A DNA stretch of 64,000 nucleotides, taken from assembly GCA_046330225.1 (NCBI GenBank), contig JAXLTD010000006.1, positions 182,272-246,271 of the forward strand. Direction: 5' to 3'. Below are positions 26,263 through 35,416 of this stretch, in pieces (the first letter of the stretch is position 1; every line of letters begins with the position of its first letter). Below the pieces are notes generated by a model. That model had not been told where the DNA came from, made no database searches, and saw only the letters and a list, made by a program, of their open reading frames with translations. Source of the stretch: CANJIV01 sp046330225 (lineage in GTDB: Bacteria; Actinomycetota; Thermoleophilia; Solirubrobacterales; Solirubrobacteraceae). A program made the translations under genes and the position numbers.

Positions 26263-26933
26263 CTACGCGATCGGCGTGACGCGCCTCGAGGCCAATCCGG
26301 TTCGCCCGCCGGCGTGGTGCCGTTGCCAGCCGCATTTCCTCGGGCACTTCGCCTTAGCGCCTGCGAATACGTTGGCGAACAGCTCACCCTGCTCGATCGC
26401 GTCGTCAAGCGCGTTGTGCGTGTGCGGAAGCTGCGACCGCAGCCCTTCCGGCATCGCCGACTTTCCCCGACCGATCGAAGACCTCGCCCGACATCGCTTG
26501 GTACAGCGTCCGAATGTCGAGGCACGACGAGTGGCCGAATGGCGAGCCGCTCTCGGCGAATCGCTGGAAGTACCAGTAGAGAAACGACCAGTCGAACGCC
26601 ACCGGATACGCCACGAGCACTGGGCGGCACCGCACCAACGCCACTGACCCATTCGGCGGCGGCGTTCATGGCCGTCCGCGGGTCGAGCCCGTCGCGCTTC
26701 CAGCCGGGCGCGGTCGAGCCTGCTGACGTTCAGCGCCTCTTGCTCAAACTCGGCCGAGATCGGCGCAAGCTCGGTAGAACGTCTGCTCACGAGGCTCGAA
26801 GCGCTCGAATCGCTGCCCGTCGTAGCGCCCGACGACCGCGAGCCCGAACGACAGCATCGAGTACGGGCCCGGATGGGACCGTCCGTCTCGACGTCTGCGG
26901 AGATGTAGAGATCGGGGCGGGATTGGCAGTCAT
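26263..26933 (-). pseudogene. DEDDh-type 3'-5' exonuclease, frame broken
   Basis: A ~225-residue exonuclease is recoverable across frames: MTANPAP, then DLYISADVETDGP with the D-x-E motif, YSMLSFGLAVVGRYDG, PISAEFEQEALNVSRLD, VLVAYPVAFDWSFLYWYFQR with the second Asp, and a final HNALDDAIEQGELFANVF with the H-x(4)-D of DEDDh enzymes. The ATG at 26933 and the TAG at 26263 bound it. At least five frame changes occur (for example near 26650 and 26460). It is divergent from the nucleotidyltransferase gene, with only ~50 bp between starts. Probably intact in the organism and damaged only in this sequence. Confidence 0.65.
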
Positions 26934-26983
26934 CGCGCGAGTCTCGCTCCCGGGCCGGACACCGCAGCGCATATTCTGCGCCG

Positions 26984-27977
26984 ATGGAGGAGTCCCGTCG
27001 AGAGTACTCGCTGAGGCGCCTCACCGGAGCTGTCCACGCGGCTGGATCCGGTCTCGGATGTGCTCGGCGGCCCGCATGCGCTGTGCGTCTATGCCACCGG
27101 CTCCTACGGACGTCTCGAAGCGTGGACGCAGTCAGACATCGATCTGTTCTTCCTCTACGACGGGGCCGACGACGGCGCGGCATTCCCGTACACGGATTTC
27201 CTCCGTCTCGGCGCGGCCGCCTCGTCGAGGCGACCGAGGCACGGAATTCCCGCCGCTCTCGGGCGACGGCAAGTACCTCGAAGTTCAGTACGTCTCCCAG
27301 ATGGAGCGGATTCTGGGAGCCGCGAGGACGATGCGCTGAACGCATTCACGGCCCGCATGCTGTTGCTGCTCGAAAGCCGTCCGGTCCGGCCCGGAGATCA
27401 CGTACGAGCGGCTCCTCGAACGAATCGTCGGGTTCTACTACCGAGACTTCGACGATCACGCCGCCGACTTCGTCCCCGTCTTCCTGATGAACGACATCCT
27501 GCGTTTCTGGAGAACTCTGACGCCTGCTCAACTACGAGCACCACCGCCTCAAGCTCCAGGGAGCCTCGAGGGCGAGGAGCTGGAGGCCAAGAAGGCCGAC
27601 AGCGCGCTCAAGAACTACAAGCTGAAGGTCAGCCGGATCACCACGTGCTTCTCGATGGTGGCCCAACCTCAAGTACGCTACAGCTCCGGTGACCCAGGGG
27701 GAGGTCGTAGGCCTTTGCCGCATGACGCCGTCAGCCCGGCTTGCCGCCCTGCGGAGCTGTGGCGAGGGCGTCGCCGACACGATCGACGATCTCGCGCGGC
27801 ACTATGAGAGCTTCCTCGCTGCGACGCAACGTCCCGAGGCGGAGCCTCCCCACGGAATCCCGCGATCCGGCTCGGCGCAAGGAGGCGCTCGATGCAGCGA
27901 ACCGGTACGGCGATCTGATCTTCGAGCTGCTGAGGCGCGTGGCGCCAGATCGGCGAATGCGCCACCTCGTCATCTGA
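26984..27977 (+). pseudogene. Nucleotidyltransferase-domain protein, frame broken
   Basis: Joined across frames, this reads as a ~335-residue protein. The nucleotidyltransferase core is at 27070-27170: LCVYATGSYGRLEAWTQSD, then IDLFFLYDG, giving G-S-x-G-R...D-I-D-L. Next come YLEVQYVSQMERIL, ERIVGFYYRDFDDHAADFVP, FLMNDILRFWRTL, NYEHHRLKLQG and SALKNYKLKVSRITTCFSMV. The F-W-R-T-L...N-Y and S-R-x-x-T-C-F-S helices are like GlnD/DUF294-type nucleotidyltransferases. The stop is TGA at 27975-27977. It sits beside an exonuclease and upstream of NERD and type I restriction genes, which suggests phage defence. Substrate unknown. Confidence 0.65.
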
Positions 27978-28029
27978 CCTGGGAGGGCAACCGCTCAAGG
28001 TTGCGGCCCGCTGCGCCGATCACCGCCGC

Positions 28030-28716
28030 GTGGAGCCACCGTTTCGCCCTGGCCGCCCTGGCGCCAGCGCGCGCCGCGAGCACGCGCGGCGGCGTGCGCG
28101 GTCGCGCGAGCGGGCCAAGGCCCGGCTCGGGCCGCTCGCCGTGCTGGCGGGCGAGCCGTCCCACGTGAAGGCGTGGCAGCGCGGCGCCGCGGGCGAGGAG
28201 CACACCGCGCGGGAGCTGGAGCGACGGCTGGCCGGCAGCGATGTCGTGTTCCTGCACGACCGCTCGCTTCCAGGGCGCAGGGCGAACGTCGACCACATCG
28301 CGATCGGGCCGCGAGGCGTCACGGTGATCGAGAGCAAGCACGTCCGCGGCGAGGTCAGGGCTGCCGGCGGCGGCCAGTTCAGCGGGCCGCCCCGGCTGCT
28401 GGTCGACAAGCGCGACCGGACGGCCTGGATCGAGGCTGTGCTTGACCAGGGCCGGGCGGTCTGGTCCGTCCTCGCTGCCGCCGGCTTCGCCGATCTGCCC
28501 CTCTACGGCTGTATCTGCCCTGACCCCAGTGGGCTGCCGCCGCTCGGGACCATCGAAATCGACGGGGTGCGCGTGCCGGCCCCGCCGCCTCGCCAAGCGC
28601 CTCGCCGCCGACGGCCCGCTGAGCGTGATCCAGATCGACTCGGCGCCGCCGCATCCGGCGCGGGGGCTCCCCAAGCCGGTAGGCGGCGGGCGCGCCGACT
28701 GCGGTGGCCAGGCTGA
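28030..28716 (+). CDS. NERD-domain protein, probable late frameshift
   Basis: The protein has ~228 residues from GTG 28030. The nuclease-related domain spans residues ~55-165: WQRGAAGEEHTARELERRL, then VVFLHDRSLPG, NVDHIAIGPRGVTVIESKH (the D...E-x-K nuclease core) and VRGEVR. NERD proteins are PD-(D/E)xK-like nucleases often found near restriction genes. After IEIDGVRVPAP the given frame becomes Arg/Pro-rich. In the +1 frame from about 28582 a sensible ending continues as RLAKRLAADGPLSVIQIDS, so one more base error lies there and the true C-terminus is uncertain. Confidence 0.72.
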   Translation: MEPPFRPGRPGASARREHARRRARSRERAKARLGPLAVLAGEPSHVKAWQRGAAGEEHTARELERRLAGSDVVFLHDRSLPGRRANVDHIAIGPRGVTVIESKHVRGEVRAAGGGQFSGPPRLLVDKRDRTAWIEAVLDQGRAVWSVLAAAGFADLPLYGCICPDPSGLPPLGTIEIDGVRVPAPPPRQAPRRRRPAERDPDRLGAAASGAGAPQAGRRRARRLRWPG

Positions 28717-28796
28717 CGCCAACATGTCAGGCTCAGCCGCGCCGAGCGACCCGCTGACCGCGGATAGGATCAGCCCGCCGCCGCCCGAGGAGCCCG

Positions 28797-30773
28797 TTGA
28801 CCGACCGCAGCCCCCGCCCTGCAGACCAACGCGAACCTGATTCGGGGTGCGTCGCCGAGCTGCTGCGCGGCGACTACAAGCAGTCCGACTACGGCAAGGT
28901 GATCCTGCCGCTCGTCGTCATGCGGCGGCTCGACCAGGTGCTCGAGCCGACCAAGGCCCAGCTGCTCGCGCGGGCAGACGAGCTGGAACGCGGAGGCATC
29001 GGCAACGCCGAGCCGATGCTGATCGACCCCGACGGCCCGCAGTTCTTCAACCGCTCGAAGCTGTCGTTCCCGCAGCTCCTGGACGACCCGTCCAACATCG
29101 CGGCCCACCTGCGCGGCTACATCGACGGCTACAGCGCGCTGGCCCGGCAAGCCCTGGACAAGTTCGACTTCGACCAGCAGATCGACCGCCTCGACCGCTC
29201 GAACCTCCTCTACCAGGTGATCGCCCGGATCTGCGAGGTCGACCTGAGCCCGCAGGCTGTGTCCAACCTGGAGATGGGCTATCTGTTCGAGGAGCTGATC
29301 CGGCGTTTCGCCGAGCAGAGCAACGAGACGGCCGGCGAGCACTTCACGCCGCGCGAGGTCGTCCAGCTCATGGTCAACCTGCTGCTCGACGGGGACGAGG
29401 ATGCGCTCGCAAAGCCCGCCGTGATCCGCACCGTCTTCGACTGCGCCTGCGGCACCGGCGGGATGCTCTCGGAGGCCGATGATCACATCCGCCGCCTCAA
29501 CCCCGGCGCCACGGTGCACCTCTACGGCCAGGAGCTCAATCCCGAGTCCTACGCGATCTGCCTGGCCGACATGCTCGTCAAGGGCGTCGACGCGAGCCAC
29601 ATCGTCTTCGGCAACAGTCTCTCGCAAGACGGCCACACCGGGGCGGACGCCCGCTTCCACTACGGCATCGCCAACCCGCCGTTCGGCGTGGACTGGAAGA
29701 AGGTCGAGCAGGAGGTCAAGGCCGAGCACGCGCAGCTCGGGCCCGACGGGCGCTTCGGGCCAGGCCTGCCCCGCATCAGCGACGGGCAGCTCCTGTTCCA
29801 GCTGCACCTGCTCAGCAAGATGCGCCCCGCCGGGGATGGCGGCGGGCGCGTGGCCATCGTCCACAACGGCTCGCCGCTCTTCACCGGCGGTGCCGGCTCG
29901 GGCGAGTCGGAGATCCGCCGCCACGTCCTCGAGCACGACCTGCTCGAGGCGATCGTCGCGCTGCCCGAGCAGCTCTTCTACAACACCGGCATCGCGACGT
30001 ACGTCTGGGTGCTGAGCAACCGCAAGCCGCCCGAGCGCGCGGGCAGCGTCCAGCTCGTCGACGCCCGCGACCTGTGGGCGAAGATGCCCAAGACCCTCGG
30101 CGAGAAGCGCCGCTACATCACCGAGGAGCAGATCGCCGAGATCACGCGCCTGCACGGAGCCTTCGAGGAGGGCGAGCGGGTCAAGCTCGTGCCGGCAGCG
30201 CAGTTCGGCTACCGCACGATCACGGTCGAGCAGCCGCTGCGGGCACGGTGGGAGATCGGGCCCGGGACCTGGGACGGCGTCGAGGACGAGCGGGCCCTCG
30301 TGAAGCTCTGCGACGGCGAGCGCGAGTCGCTGGCCGCGGTGCTGAGGGCGATGCCGGCACAGGCCCTGGCGGACGAGGCCACGGCGAGGGCGGCAGTCAC
30401 GGACGCCGCCCGGGCCGCCGTGGCCAAGCCCGGCGCGCCGCTCGTCCGGGCGCTCGCGGCCAGAACGCTCGTGCGCGACCCCGAGGCGCCGGTCGTGACC
30501 GACGCGAAGGGCAAGCCGGTCCCCGACCCCGAGCTGCGCGACACCGAGAACGTGCCGCTGACCGAGACCGTCGAGGATTACGTCGAACGCGAGGTCCTCC
30601 CCTGGGTCCCGGACGCCTGGGTGCCAGATCCCGAGGGCAAGGTCGGCTACGAGATCCCGTTCACGCGGCTCTTCTACACGTACACGCCGCCGAGGCCCAG
30701 TGCCGAGATCAAGGAGGAGCTGCGGGAGCTGGAGGGCGAGATCCGGCGGCTGCTGGAGGAGGTGGTGGGGTGA
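28797..30773 (+). CDS. hsdM: Type I restriction-modification DNA methyltransferase subunit HsdM
   Basis: The ~658-residue protein methylates adenine at the recognition site and is part of the M2S and R2M2S complexes. After an N-terminal helical domain (LLRGDYKQSDYGKVILPLVV), it has the SAM motif FDCACGTGGML (~residue 216) and the N6-adenine motif NPPF in IANPPFGVDW (~291). Start is TTG 28797. Residues ~8-20 (around RPADQREPDSG) look frame-slipped: the alternative frame reads LQTNANLI, which is what HsdM proteins usually have, so two compensating base errors near 28820 and 28850 are likely. hsdS starts by a GTGA overlap. Confidence 0.93.
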   Translation: MTDRSPRPADQREPDSGCVAELLRGDYKQSDYGKVILPLVVMRRLDQVLEPTKAQLLARADELERGGIGNAEPMLIDPDGPQFFNRSKLSFPQLLDDPSNIAAHLRGYIDGYSALARQALDKFDFDQQIDRLDRSNLLYQVIARICEVDLSPQAVSNLEMGYLFEELIRRFAEQSNETAGEHFTPREVVQLMVNLLLDGDEDALAKPAVIRTVFDCACGTGGMLSEADDHIRRLNPGATVHLYGQELNPESYAICLADMLVKGVDASHIVFGNSLSQDGHTGADARFHYGIANPPFGVDWKKVEQEVKAEHAQLGPDGRFGPGLPRISDGQLLFQLHLLSKMRPAGDGGGRVAIVHNGSPLFTGGAGSGESEIRRHVLEHDLLEAIVALPEQLFYNTGIATYVWVLSNRKPPERAGSVQLVDARDLWAKMPKTLGEKRRYITEEQIAEITRLHGAFEEGERVKLVPAAQFGYRTITVEQPLRARWEIGPGTWDGVEDERALVKLCDGERESLAAVLRAMPAQALADEATARAAVTDAARAAVAKPGAPLVRALAARTLVRDPEAPVVTDAKGKPVPDPELRDTENVPLTETVEDYVEREVLPWVPDAWVPDPEGKVGYEIPFTRLFYTYTPPRPSAEIKEELRELEGEIRRLLEEVVG

Positions 30774-32113
30774 GCGTCGTGTCGGGCCTGGCGCTGCCGG
30801 CTGATTGGGATCGGCGACGGTTCGACAGGTGCTTCGTTCGCAGCCAAGTCGCGGGCGCCTCGGATCGCGAGCCGCTGTCGGTCTTCCTCGACGCCGGCGT
30901 AGTCCCGCGCGCATCCCGCGCGGACAACCGCAACGAACTCGGGGCGGACTTGGATGCGTACCTTCGAGTGGAGGTGGACGACCTGGTCTTCAACAAGCTG
31001 AGGACCTGGCAGGGTGGATTCGGTCGCTCAAGACATCAAGGGATCGTCAGCCCGGCCTATTTCGTTTGCCGTCCACTGCCGGGGATCTCATCGGGCTTCG
31101 TGGACTACCTGCTGCACTCAGCGCCGTATCTGGCCGAGCTGGTGAGAATCTCGAAGTGGCAGCCGCCATCGCAGTTCGACACGCCATGGGAGCAACTGAG
31201 GATGGTGGCTTTCACTCTTCCGAGCGAGGAGCATCAGCATTGGATCAGTGACTTCCTCGATCGCGAGTGCCAGCGGATCGAGGCGCTCCGCGCAGCAGTC
31301 CGTCGACTCCGCGCACGGCGTGATGAGCTGGTAACTGCAGTCATTCTGGAGCAGCTGTCTGGCGCCGACGATCCCGGTCGCCGGATCGAGCACGGTCTCG
31401 CCTGGCTCCCGCCCGTCCCGGTCGCCTGGCCGCTGCTTCAGATCAGGCGCCTTGCCCGAACCGGAACGGGGCACACTCCGTCACGGGCGGACGGCGAGTA
31501 TTGGGATCCCGAGGACTGCACCATCCCGTGGTTCACGCTCGCGGACGTCTGGCAGATCAGGCACGACGAGGTCGAGACCGTGAAGGACACCGCCGAGAGA
31601 GTGAGCCAGCTCGGGATCGACAACTCCTCCGCCGAGCTTCATCCGGCGGGCACCGTCCTGCTCTCGCGGACCGCCTCGGTCGGCTTCTCGGCCGTGATGG
31701 ACGCGGACATGGCGGTCTCGCAGGACTTCATGACCTGGACATGCAGCGACCGCCTGGACCCGTTCTTCCTCTTGTATGCACTTCGCGCCATGCGACCCGA
31801 GCTTCATCGACTCACATCCGGATCGACACACAAGACGATCTATATGCCAGACCTCCATGCATTGCAGATCCCGCTTCCCCCGGTCGACGAGCAGCGACGC
31901 ATCGTCGAGCGAATCCGCGCGCAGATTGGAACGGTCGCGCGACTCGGCGACCTTGATGATCGACTCGACGCCCGCCTCACCGAATACCGCGACGCCCTCA
32001 TCACCGAGGCCGTCACCGGCCAGCTCGACGTCGCCAAGCTCTCCGACGCCCAGCTCGACGAGTCGGCGCACGCCGCGCTCGAAGGCGAGGTCCCCGAGGT
32101 GCTCGCCCGGTGA
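30770..32113 (+). CDS. hsdS: Type I restriction specificity subunit HsdS
   Basis: The 447-residue protein has two target-recognition domains, each followed by a helical spacer: QHWISDFLDRECQRIEALRA in the first half and RRIVERIRAQIGTVARLGDL in the second. The second TRD starts with IRRLARTGTGHTPSRADGEY, a common HsdS motif. It determines the bipartite DNA target of the HsdM and HsdR complex. Start is GTG 30770 overlapping the hsdM stop; the end overlaps the hsdR start, again GTGA. Its base composition is slightly less GC-rich than its neighbours, common for HsdS genes that diversify by exchange. Confidence 0.9.
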   Translation: MSVVSGLALPADWDRRRFDRCFVRSQVAGASDREPLSVFLDAGVVPRASRADNRNELGADLDAYLRVEVDDLVFNKLRTWQGGFGRSRHQGIVSPAYFVCRPLPGISSGFVDYLLHSAPYLAELVRISKWQPPSQFDTPWEQLRMVAFTLPSEEHQHWISDFLDRECQRIEALRAAVRRLRARRDELVTAVILEQLSGADDPGRRIEHGLAWLPPVPVAWPLLQIRRLARTGTGHTPSRADGEYWDPEDCTIPWFTLADVWQIRHDEVETVKDTAERVSQLGIDNSSAELHPAGTVLLSRTASVGFSAVMDADMAVSQDFMTWTCSDRLDPFFLLYALRAMRPELHRLTSGSTHKTIYMPDLHALQIPLPPVDEQRRIVERIRAQIGTVARLGDLDDRLDARLTEYRDALITEAVTGQLDVAKLSDAQLDESAHAALEGEVPEVLAR

Positions 32114-35100
32114 GCCTGCTCGTCGATCACAAGGAGTCCGCCTTCGAGGCGCTGATCGTCGCCGAGATGGCCGGTGCTGGCGGCTGGGAGGAGGGCGACC
32201 GAGGCGACTACGACGCGCGGCTCGCGCTCTGCCCCGGCGATGCTGTCGCCTTCGTCCGGGACACGCAGTCGAAGACGTGGGATCGGATCGTCGCCCTCTC
32301 CGGCGGGGACGAGGGCGCTGCCCGGGCGAGCTTCCTCGCCCGCCTCGCCCAGGAGCTCGACCGTCACGGGTCGGTCCACGTCCTGCGGCGGGGCATCAAG
32401 GAGCGCGGCGTCCCGGTGCGCTTCTGCCAGTTCCGCCCCGCGCACGGGCTCGACGCGCAGACCGAGGCGGACTACGCCGCCAACCGGCTGACCGTCGTGC
32501 GCCAGGTGCCGTTCGATCCCGCCGGCGGCGACGAGCTGGACCTCGTCCTGTTCGTCAACGGCATCCCGACTGCGACCGCCGAGCTGAAGAACCGCTTCAC
32601 CGGGCAGACGGTCGAGAACGCGATCACCCAGTACCGCCAGACGCGCCCGCCCCACCTGCCGCTGTTCGCGAGCCGGGCCTTCGTCCACTTCGCGCTCGAC
32701 TCCCAGGACGCCGCGATGACGACGCGCCTCGCCGGCCCGGCGACCTCCTTCCTGCCCTTCAACGAAGGGTCGGGGGGCGCCGGCAATCCGGGCGGAAAGG
32801 GCAACCCGCCCGACCCGGAGGGCCACCCGACCAGCTACCTGTGGCGGCGGGTCTGGGAGCGCGACCGCTGGCTCGAGCTGATCCAGAAGTTCGTGCACGT
32901 CGAGCCGCCTCCCGACGGCTCGCCCCCCGGGACCCCGGGCACTGTCGTCTTCCCGCGCTTTCACCAGTGGGACGTCGTGCTCGCCTGCACCGCCCATGCG
33001 AAAGTCCGCGGCGCGGGCCACAGCTACCTGATCCAGCACTCGGCCGGATCGGGCAAGACGAAGGAGATCGCCTGGCTCGCCCACGAGCTCTCGACGCTGC
33101 ACGACGACGAAGACCGCAAAGTCTTCGACAAGGTCGTCGTGATCACCGACCGGCGCGTGCTCGACCAGCAGCTCCAGCGCCAGGTCGCGCAGTTCGAGCA
33201 GGTCCGCGGCGTCGTGGCCTCGGTCGAGAAGGACTCCGCCCAGCTGCGGGCCGCACTGGCCGGCGAGCAGGCCCGGATCGTCGTCTCGACCCTGCAGAAG
33301 TTCCCGTTCGTGCTCGAGGCGCTGCGCGCCGAGGAGGGCGGCGAGAACGCCGCCAGGCTCAAGGCCCGCCAGTACGCCCTGATCGTCGACGAGGCGCACT
33401 CCTCCCAGACCGGCGAGGCCGCCGTCGACCTCAAGGCCGTGCTCGGCGACCGCACGATCGACGACCTCGACCTCGACGCCGACCAGCTCGACGGCGTGCC
33501 GACCGCGCTGCTGGCCCAGCTCGCCGCCCGCGGGCGGCAGGGCAACCTCTCCTTCTTCGCGTTCACCGCCACCCCGAAGGCGCGGACGCTCGAGCTGTTC
33601 GGCGAGCGCGAGCCCGGCAGCCTGCCGCGGGCATTCCACGTCTACTCGATGCGCCAGGCGATCGAGGAGGAGTTCATCCTCGACGTGCTGCGCGGCTACG
33701 CCACCTACGATCAGCTCTACCGGCTCGAGACGAAGGCCCACGAGCAGATCGAGGTGCCGAAGGGCAAGGCAGCGGCGCGCGTCGCGGCGTTCGCGGCCTT
33801 CCATCCGTACGCGAAGGCCCAGAAGGCGCGCGTGGTGATCGCCCACTACCTGCGCTCGGTGCGCCCGATGCTCGGCGGTGAGGCGAAGGCCATGGTCGTC
33901 ACGGCCAGCCGCCACGAGGCCGTGCGCTGGAAGCAGGCGCTGGACCGCGAGATCGAGGCCGGCGGTCACGCCGACGTGAAGGTGCTCGTGGCGTTCTCGG
34001 GCGAGGTGACGATCGACGACCCGGAGGCGCCCGACCACGGCGAGCGCTACACCGAGCCGGGGATGAACGCAGCCGACGGCGCGCCCCTCCCGGAGGCGCG
34101 GCTCCCGGAGGAGTTCGACAAGGCGCAGTACGGCGTGCTCGTCGTCGCCGAGAAGTACCAGACCGGCTTCGACCAGCCCAGGCTCTGCGCGATGTACGTC
34201 GACAAGCGCCTCTCGGGCGTCAACGCCGTGCAGACGCTCTCGCGGCTGAACCGCAAGCACCCGAGCAAGGACCGCACCTACGTCGTGGACTTCGTCAACG
34301 ACGCCGACGAGATCCGGGGCGCGTTCGAGCCGTACTTCGAGGCGGCACAGGCGCCACCGACCGACCCGAACGCGCTGTTCGACGCGGCCGACACGGTGCG
34401 GGCGCACGGGATCGTCACCGACGAGGACCTTTCCGCCTTCCAGGGGGCCTTCGCGCGCGCCGGCGAGCTTCGCGAGGAGCAGCGCCACGCGCTCCTGAGC
34501 ACGACGACCGAGGCGGCCTACCGGGCGGCCGTCGCCTTGGAGGACGACGCGCGCGCGGTGTTCCGGGAGGACCTCCAGCGATTCGTGCGCCACTACGCGT
34601 TCCTGGCCCAGGTCGTCCCCTACATCGCCCCCGACGACGAGACGCTCTACCTGTTCAGCCGCATCCTGCTGGCCCGGCTGCTCTCGGCCGAGCCCGGCGG
34701 GACGAGCCTGAGCCTGTCGGGAATGCTCGAGATGACGCACTACCGGCTCGAGGGCGGGGAGATCGAGGACCTCGGCCTGACCGGCGACGCCGGCGAGCTG
34801 CGGCCGGCGATCACGGGCGAGGGCCGCGGCCCGGCCCCCGGACGCCAGCTCGTGCTCGACACGCTCGGCGATGTCGTCGCCGCCTTCAACGCCCGCTACG
34901 GCACCGAGCTGACCGACGAGGACATGGTGGAGTTCTTCCGGCCGGTGCAGCGCCGGCTGCGCGAGGACGAGCAGGTCCAGGCGCAGGCCCGGGCGAACGA
35001 CTTCGACGACTTCCTGCGCGGCAAGAGCGCGACCGTGCTGTCGACCGCGGCGGACGTCAACGGCGTCGCGAACCGCGTCGTCCGCGGCCTGATCGAGGAC

Positions 35101-35181
35101 GAGGCAGCGCTGGCGCGCGTCACGGCGGCGCTGATGCGCGAGCTCTACGACGAGGCGCGCAGCGGGCCGGGCGAGCCGTGA
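32110..35181 (+). CDS. hsdR: Type I restriction endonuclease/translocase subunit HsdR
   Basis: This is a 1023-residue protein. The N-terminal PD-(D/E)xK nuclease has DELDLVLFVNGIPTATAELK at ~139-158 (E-x-K at the end). The SF2 translocase follows: Walker A HSAGSGKTKE (~310), DEAH box VDEAHSSQ (~427), FFAFTATPK (motif III) and later QTLSRLNRKHP (motif VI region). The C-terminal ~200 residues bind the methylase. It cleaves unmodified foreign DNA after ATP-driven translocation. GTG start at 32110 overlaps hsdS. All three subunits look intact from ~28.86 kb on. Confidence 0.95.
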   Translation: MSLLVDHKESAFEALIVAEMAGAGGWEEGDRGDYDARLALCPGDAVAFVRDTQSKTWDRIVALSGGDEGAARASFLARLAQELDRHGSVHVLRRGIKERGVPVRFCQFRPAHGLDAQTEADYAANRLTVVRQVPFDPAGGDELDLVLFVNGIPTATAELKNRFTGQTVENAITQYRQTRPPHLPLFASRAFVHFALDSQDAAMTTRLAGPATSFLPFNEGSGGAGNPGGKGNPPDPEGHPTSYLWRRVWERDRWLELIQKFVHVEPPPDGSPPGTPGTVVFPRFHQWDVVLACTAHAKVRGAGHSYLIQHSAGSGKTKEIAWLAHELSTLHDDEDRKVFDKVVVITDRRVLDQQLQRQVAQFEQVRGVVASVEKDSAQLRAALAGEQARIVVSTLQKFPFVLEALRAEEGGENAARLKARQYALIVDEAHSSQTGEAAVDLKAVLGDRTIDDLDLDADQLDGVPTALLAQLAARGRQGNLSFFAFTATPKARTLELFGEREPGSLPRAFHVYSMRQAIEEEFILDVLRGYATYDQLYRLETKAHEQIEVPKGKAAARVAAFAAFHPYAKAQKARVVIAHYLRSVRPMLGGEAKAMVVTASRHEAVRWKQALDREIEAGGHADVKVLVAFSGEVTIDDPEAPDHGERYTEPGMNAADGAPLPEARLPEEFDKAQYGVLVVAEKYQTGFDQPRLCAMYVDKRLSGVNAVQTLSRLNRKHPSKDRTYVVDFVNDADEIRGAFEPYFEAAQAPPTDPNALFDAADTVRAHGIVTDEDLSAFQGAFARAGELREEQRHALLSTTTEAAYRAAVALEDDARAVFREDLQRFVRHYAFLAQVVPYIAPDDETLYLFSRILLARLLSAEPGGTSLSLSGMLEMTHYRLEGGEIEDLGLTGDAGELRPAITGEGRGPAPGRQLVLDTLGDVVAAFNARYGTELTDEDMVEFFRPVQRRLREDEQVQAQARANDFDDFLRGKSATVLSTAADVNGVANRVVRGLIEDEAALARVTAALMRELYDEARSGPGEP

Positions 35182-35260
35182 ACGCCGAGGCGCGGCCCGG
35201 CCTCGCGGAGCGCCCGGGCTCCTGTCCCCCTTCCGTCCCCAGCCTCTCGCAGCCGCACCA

Positions 35261-35406
35261 TTGAACCAGCGACGCTCAGCCTCCCAGAGGGCACAAACGC
35301 AGCCCGCCCGAGCCCGCGCCTTCGAACCGTCGACGTTCAGCCGCCCAGAGGGCACAAACGCAGACCGCCCGGGACGCTGCCGATGACCGGTCGACGTTCA
35401 GCCGGC
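35261..35406. repeat. About 61-bp direct repeat, 2.4 copies, after hsdR
   Basis: CAGAGGGCACAAACGCAG occurs at 35286 and 35347, and TCGACGTTCAGCC at 35331 and 35392, giving a period of 61 bp. The first copy is less conserved. The repeats fill the gap between hsdR and the NHL gene, both of which end here, so they lie at a convergent junction. No coding potential is evident. Confidence 0.75.
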
Positions 35407-35416
35407 AGGCTCAGCC

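Noticed and set aside
24201..28716. Many small genes, one for each short open frame in this region
   Set aside because: The short frames are pieces of four larger proteins joined by frameshifts; annotating each one separately would create false genes.
28797..35181. Prophage or transposon carrying the restriction genes
   Set aside because: No integrase, transposase, terminal inverted repeats or phage structural genes were seen; only the 61-bp repeats mark one side.
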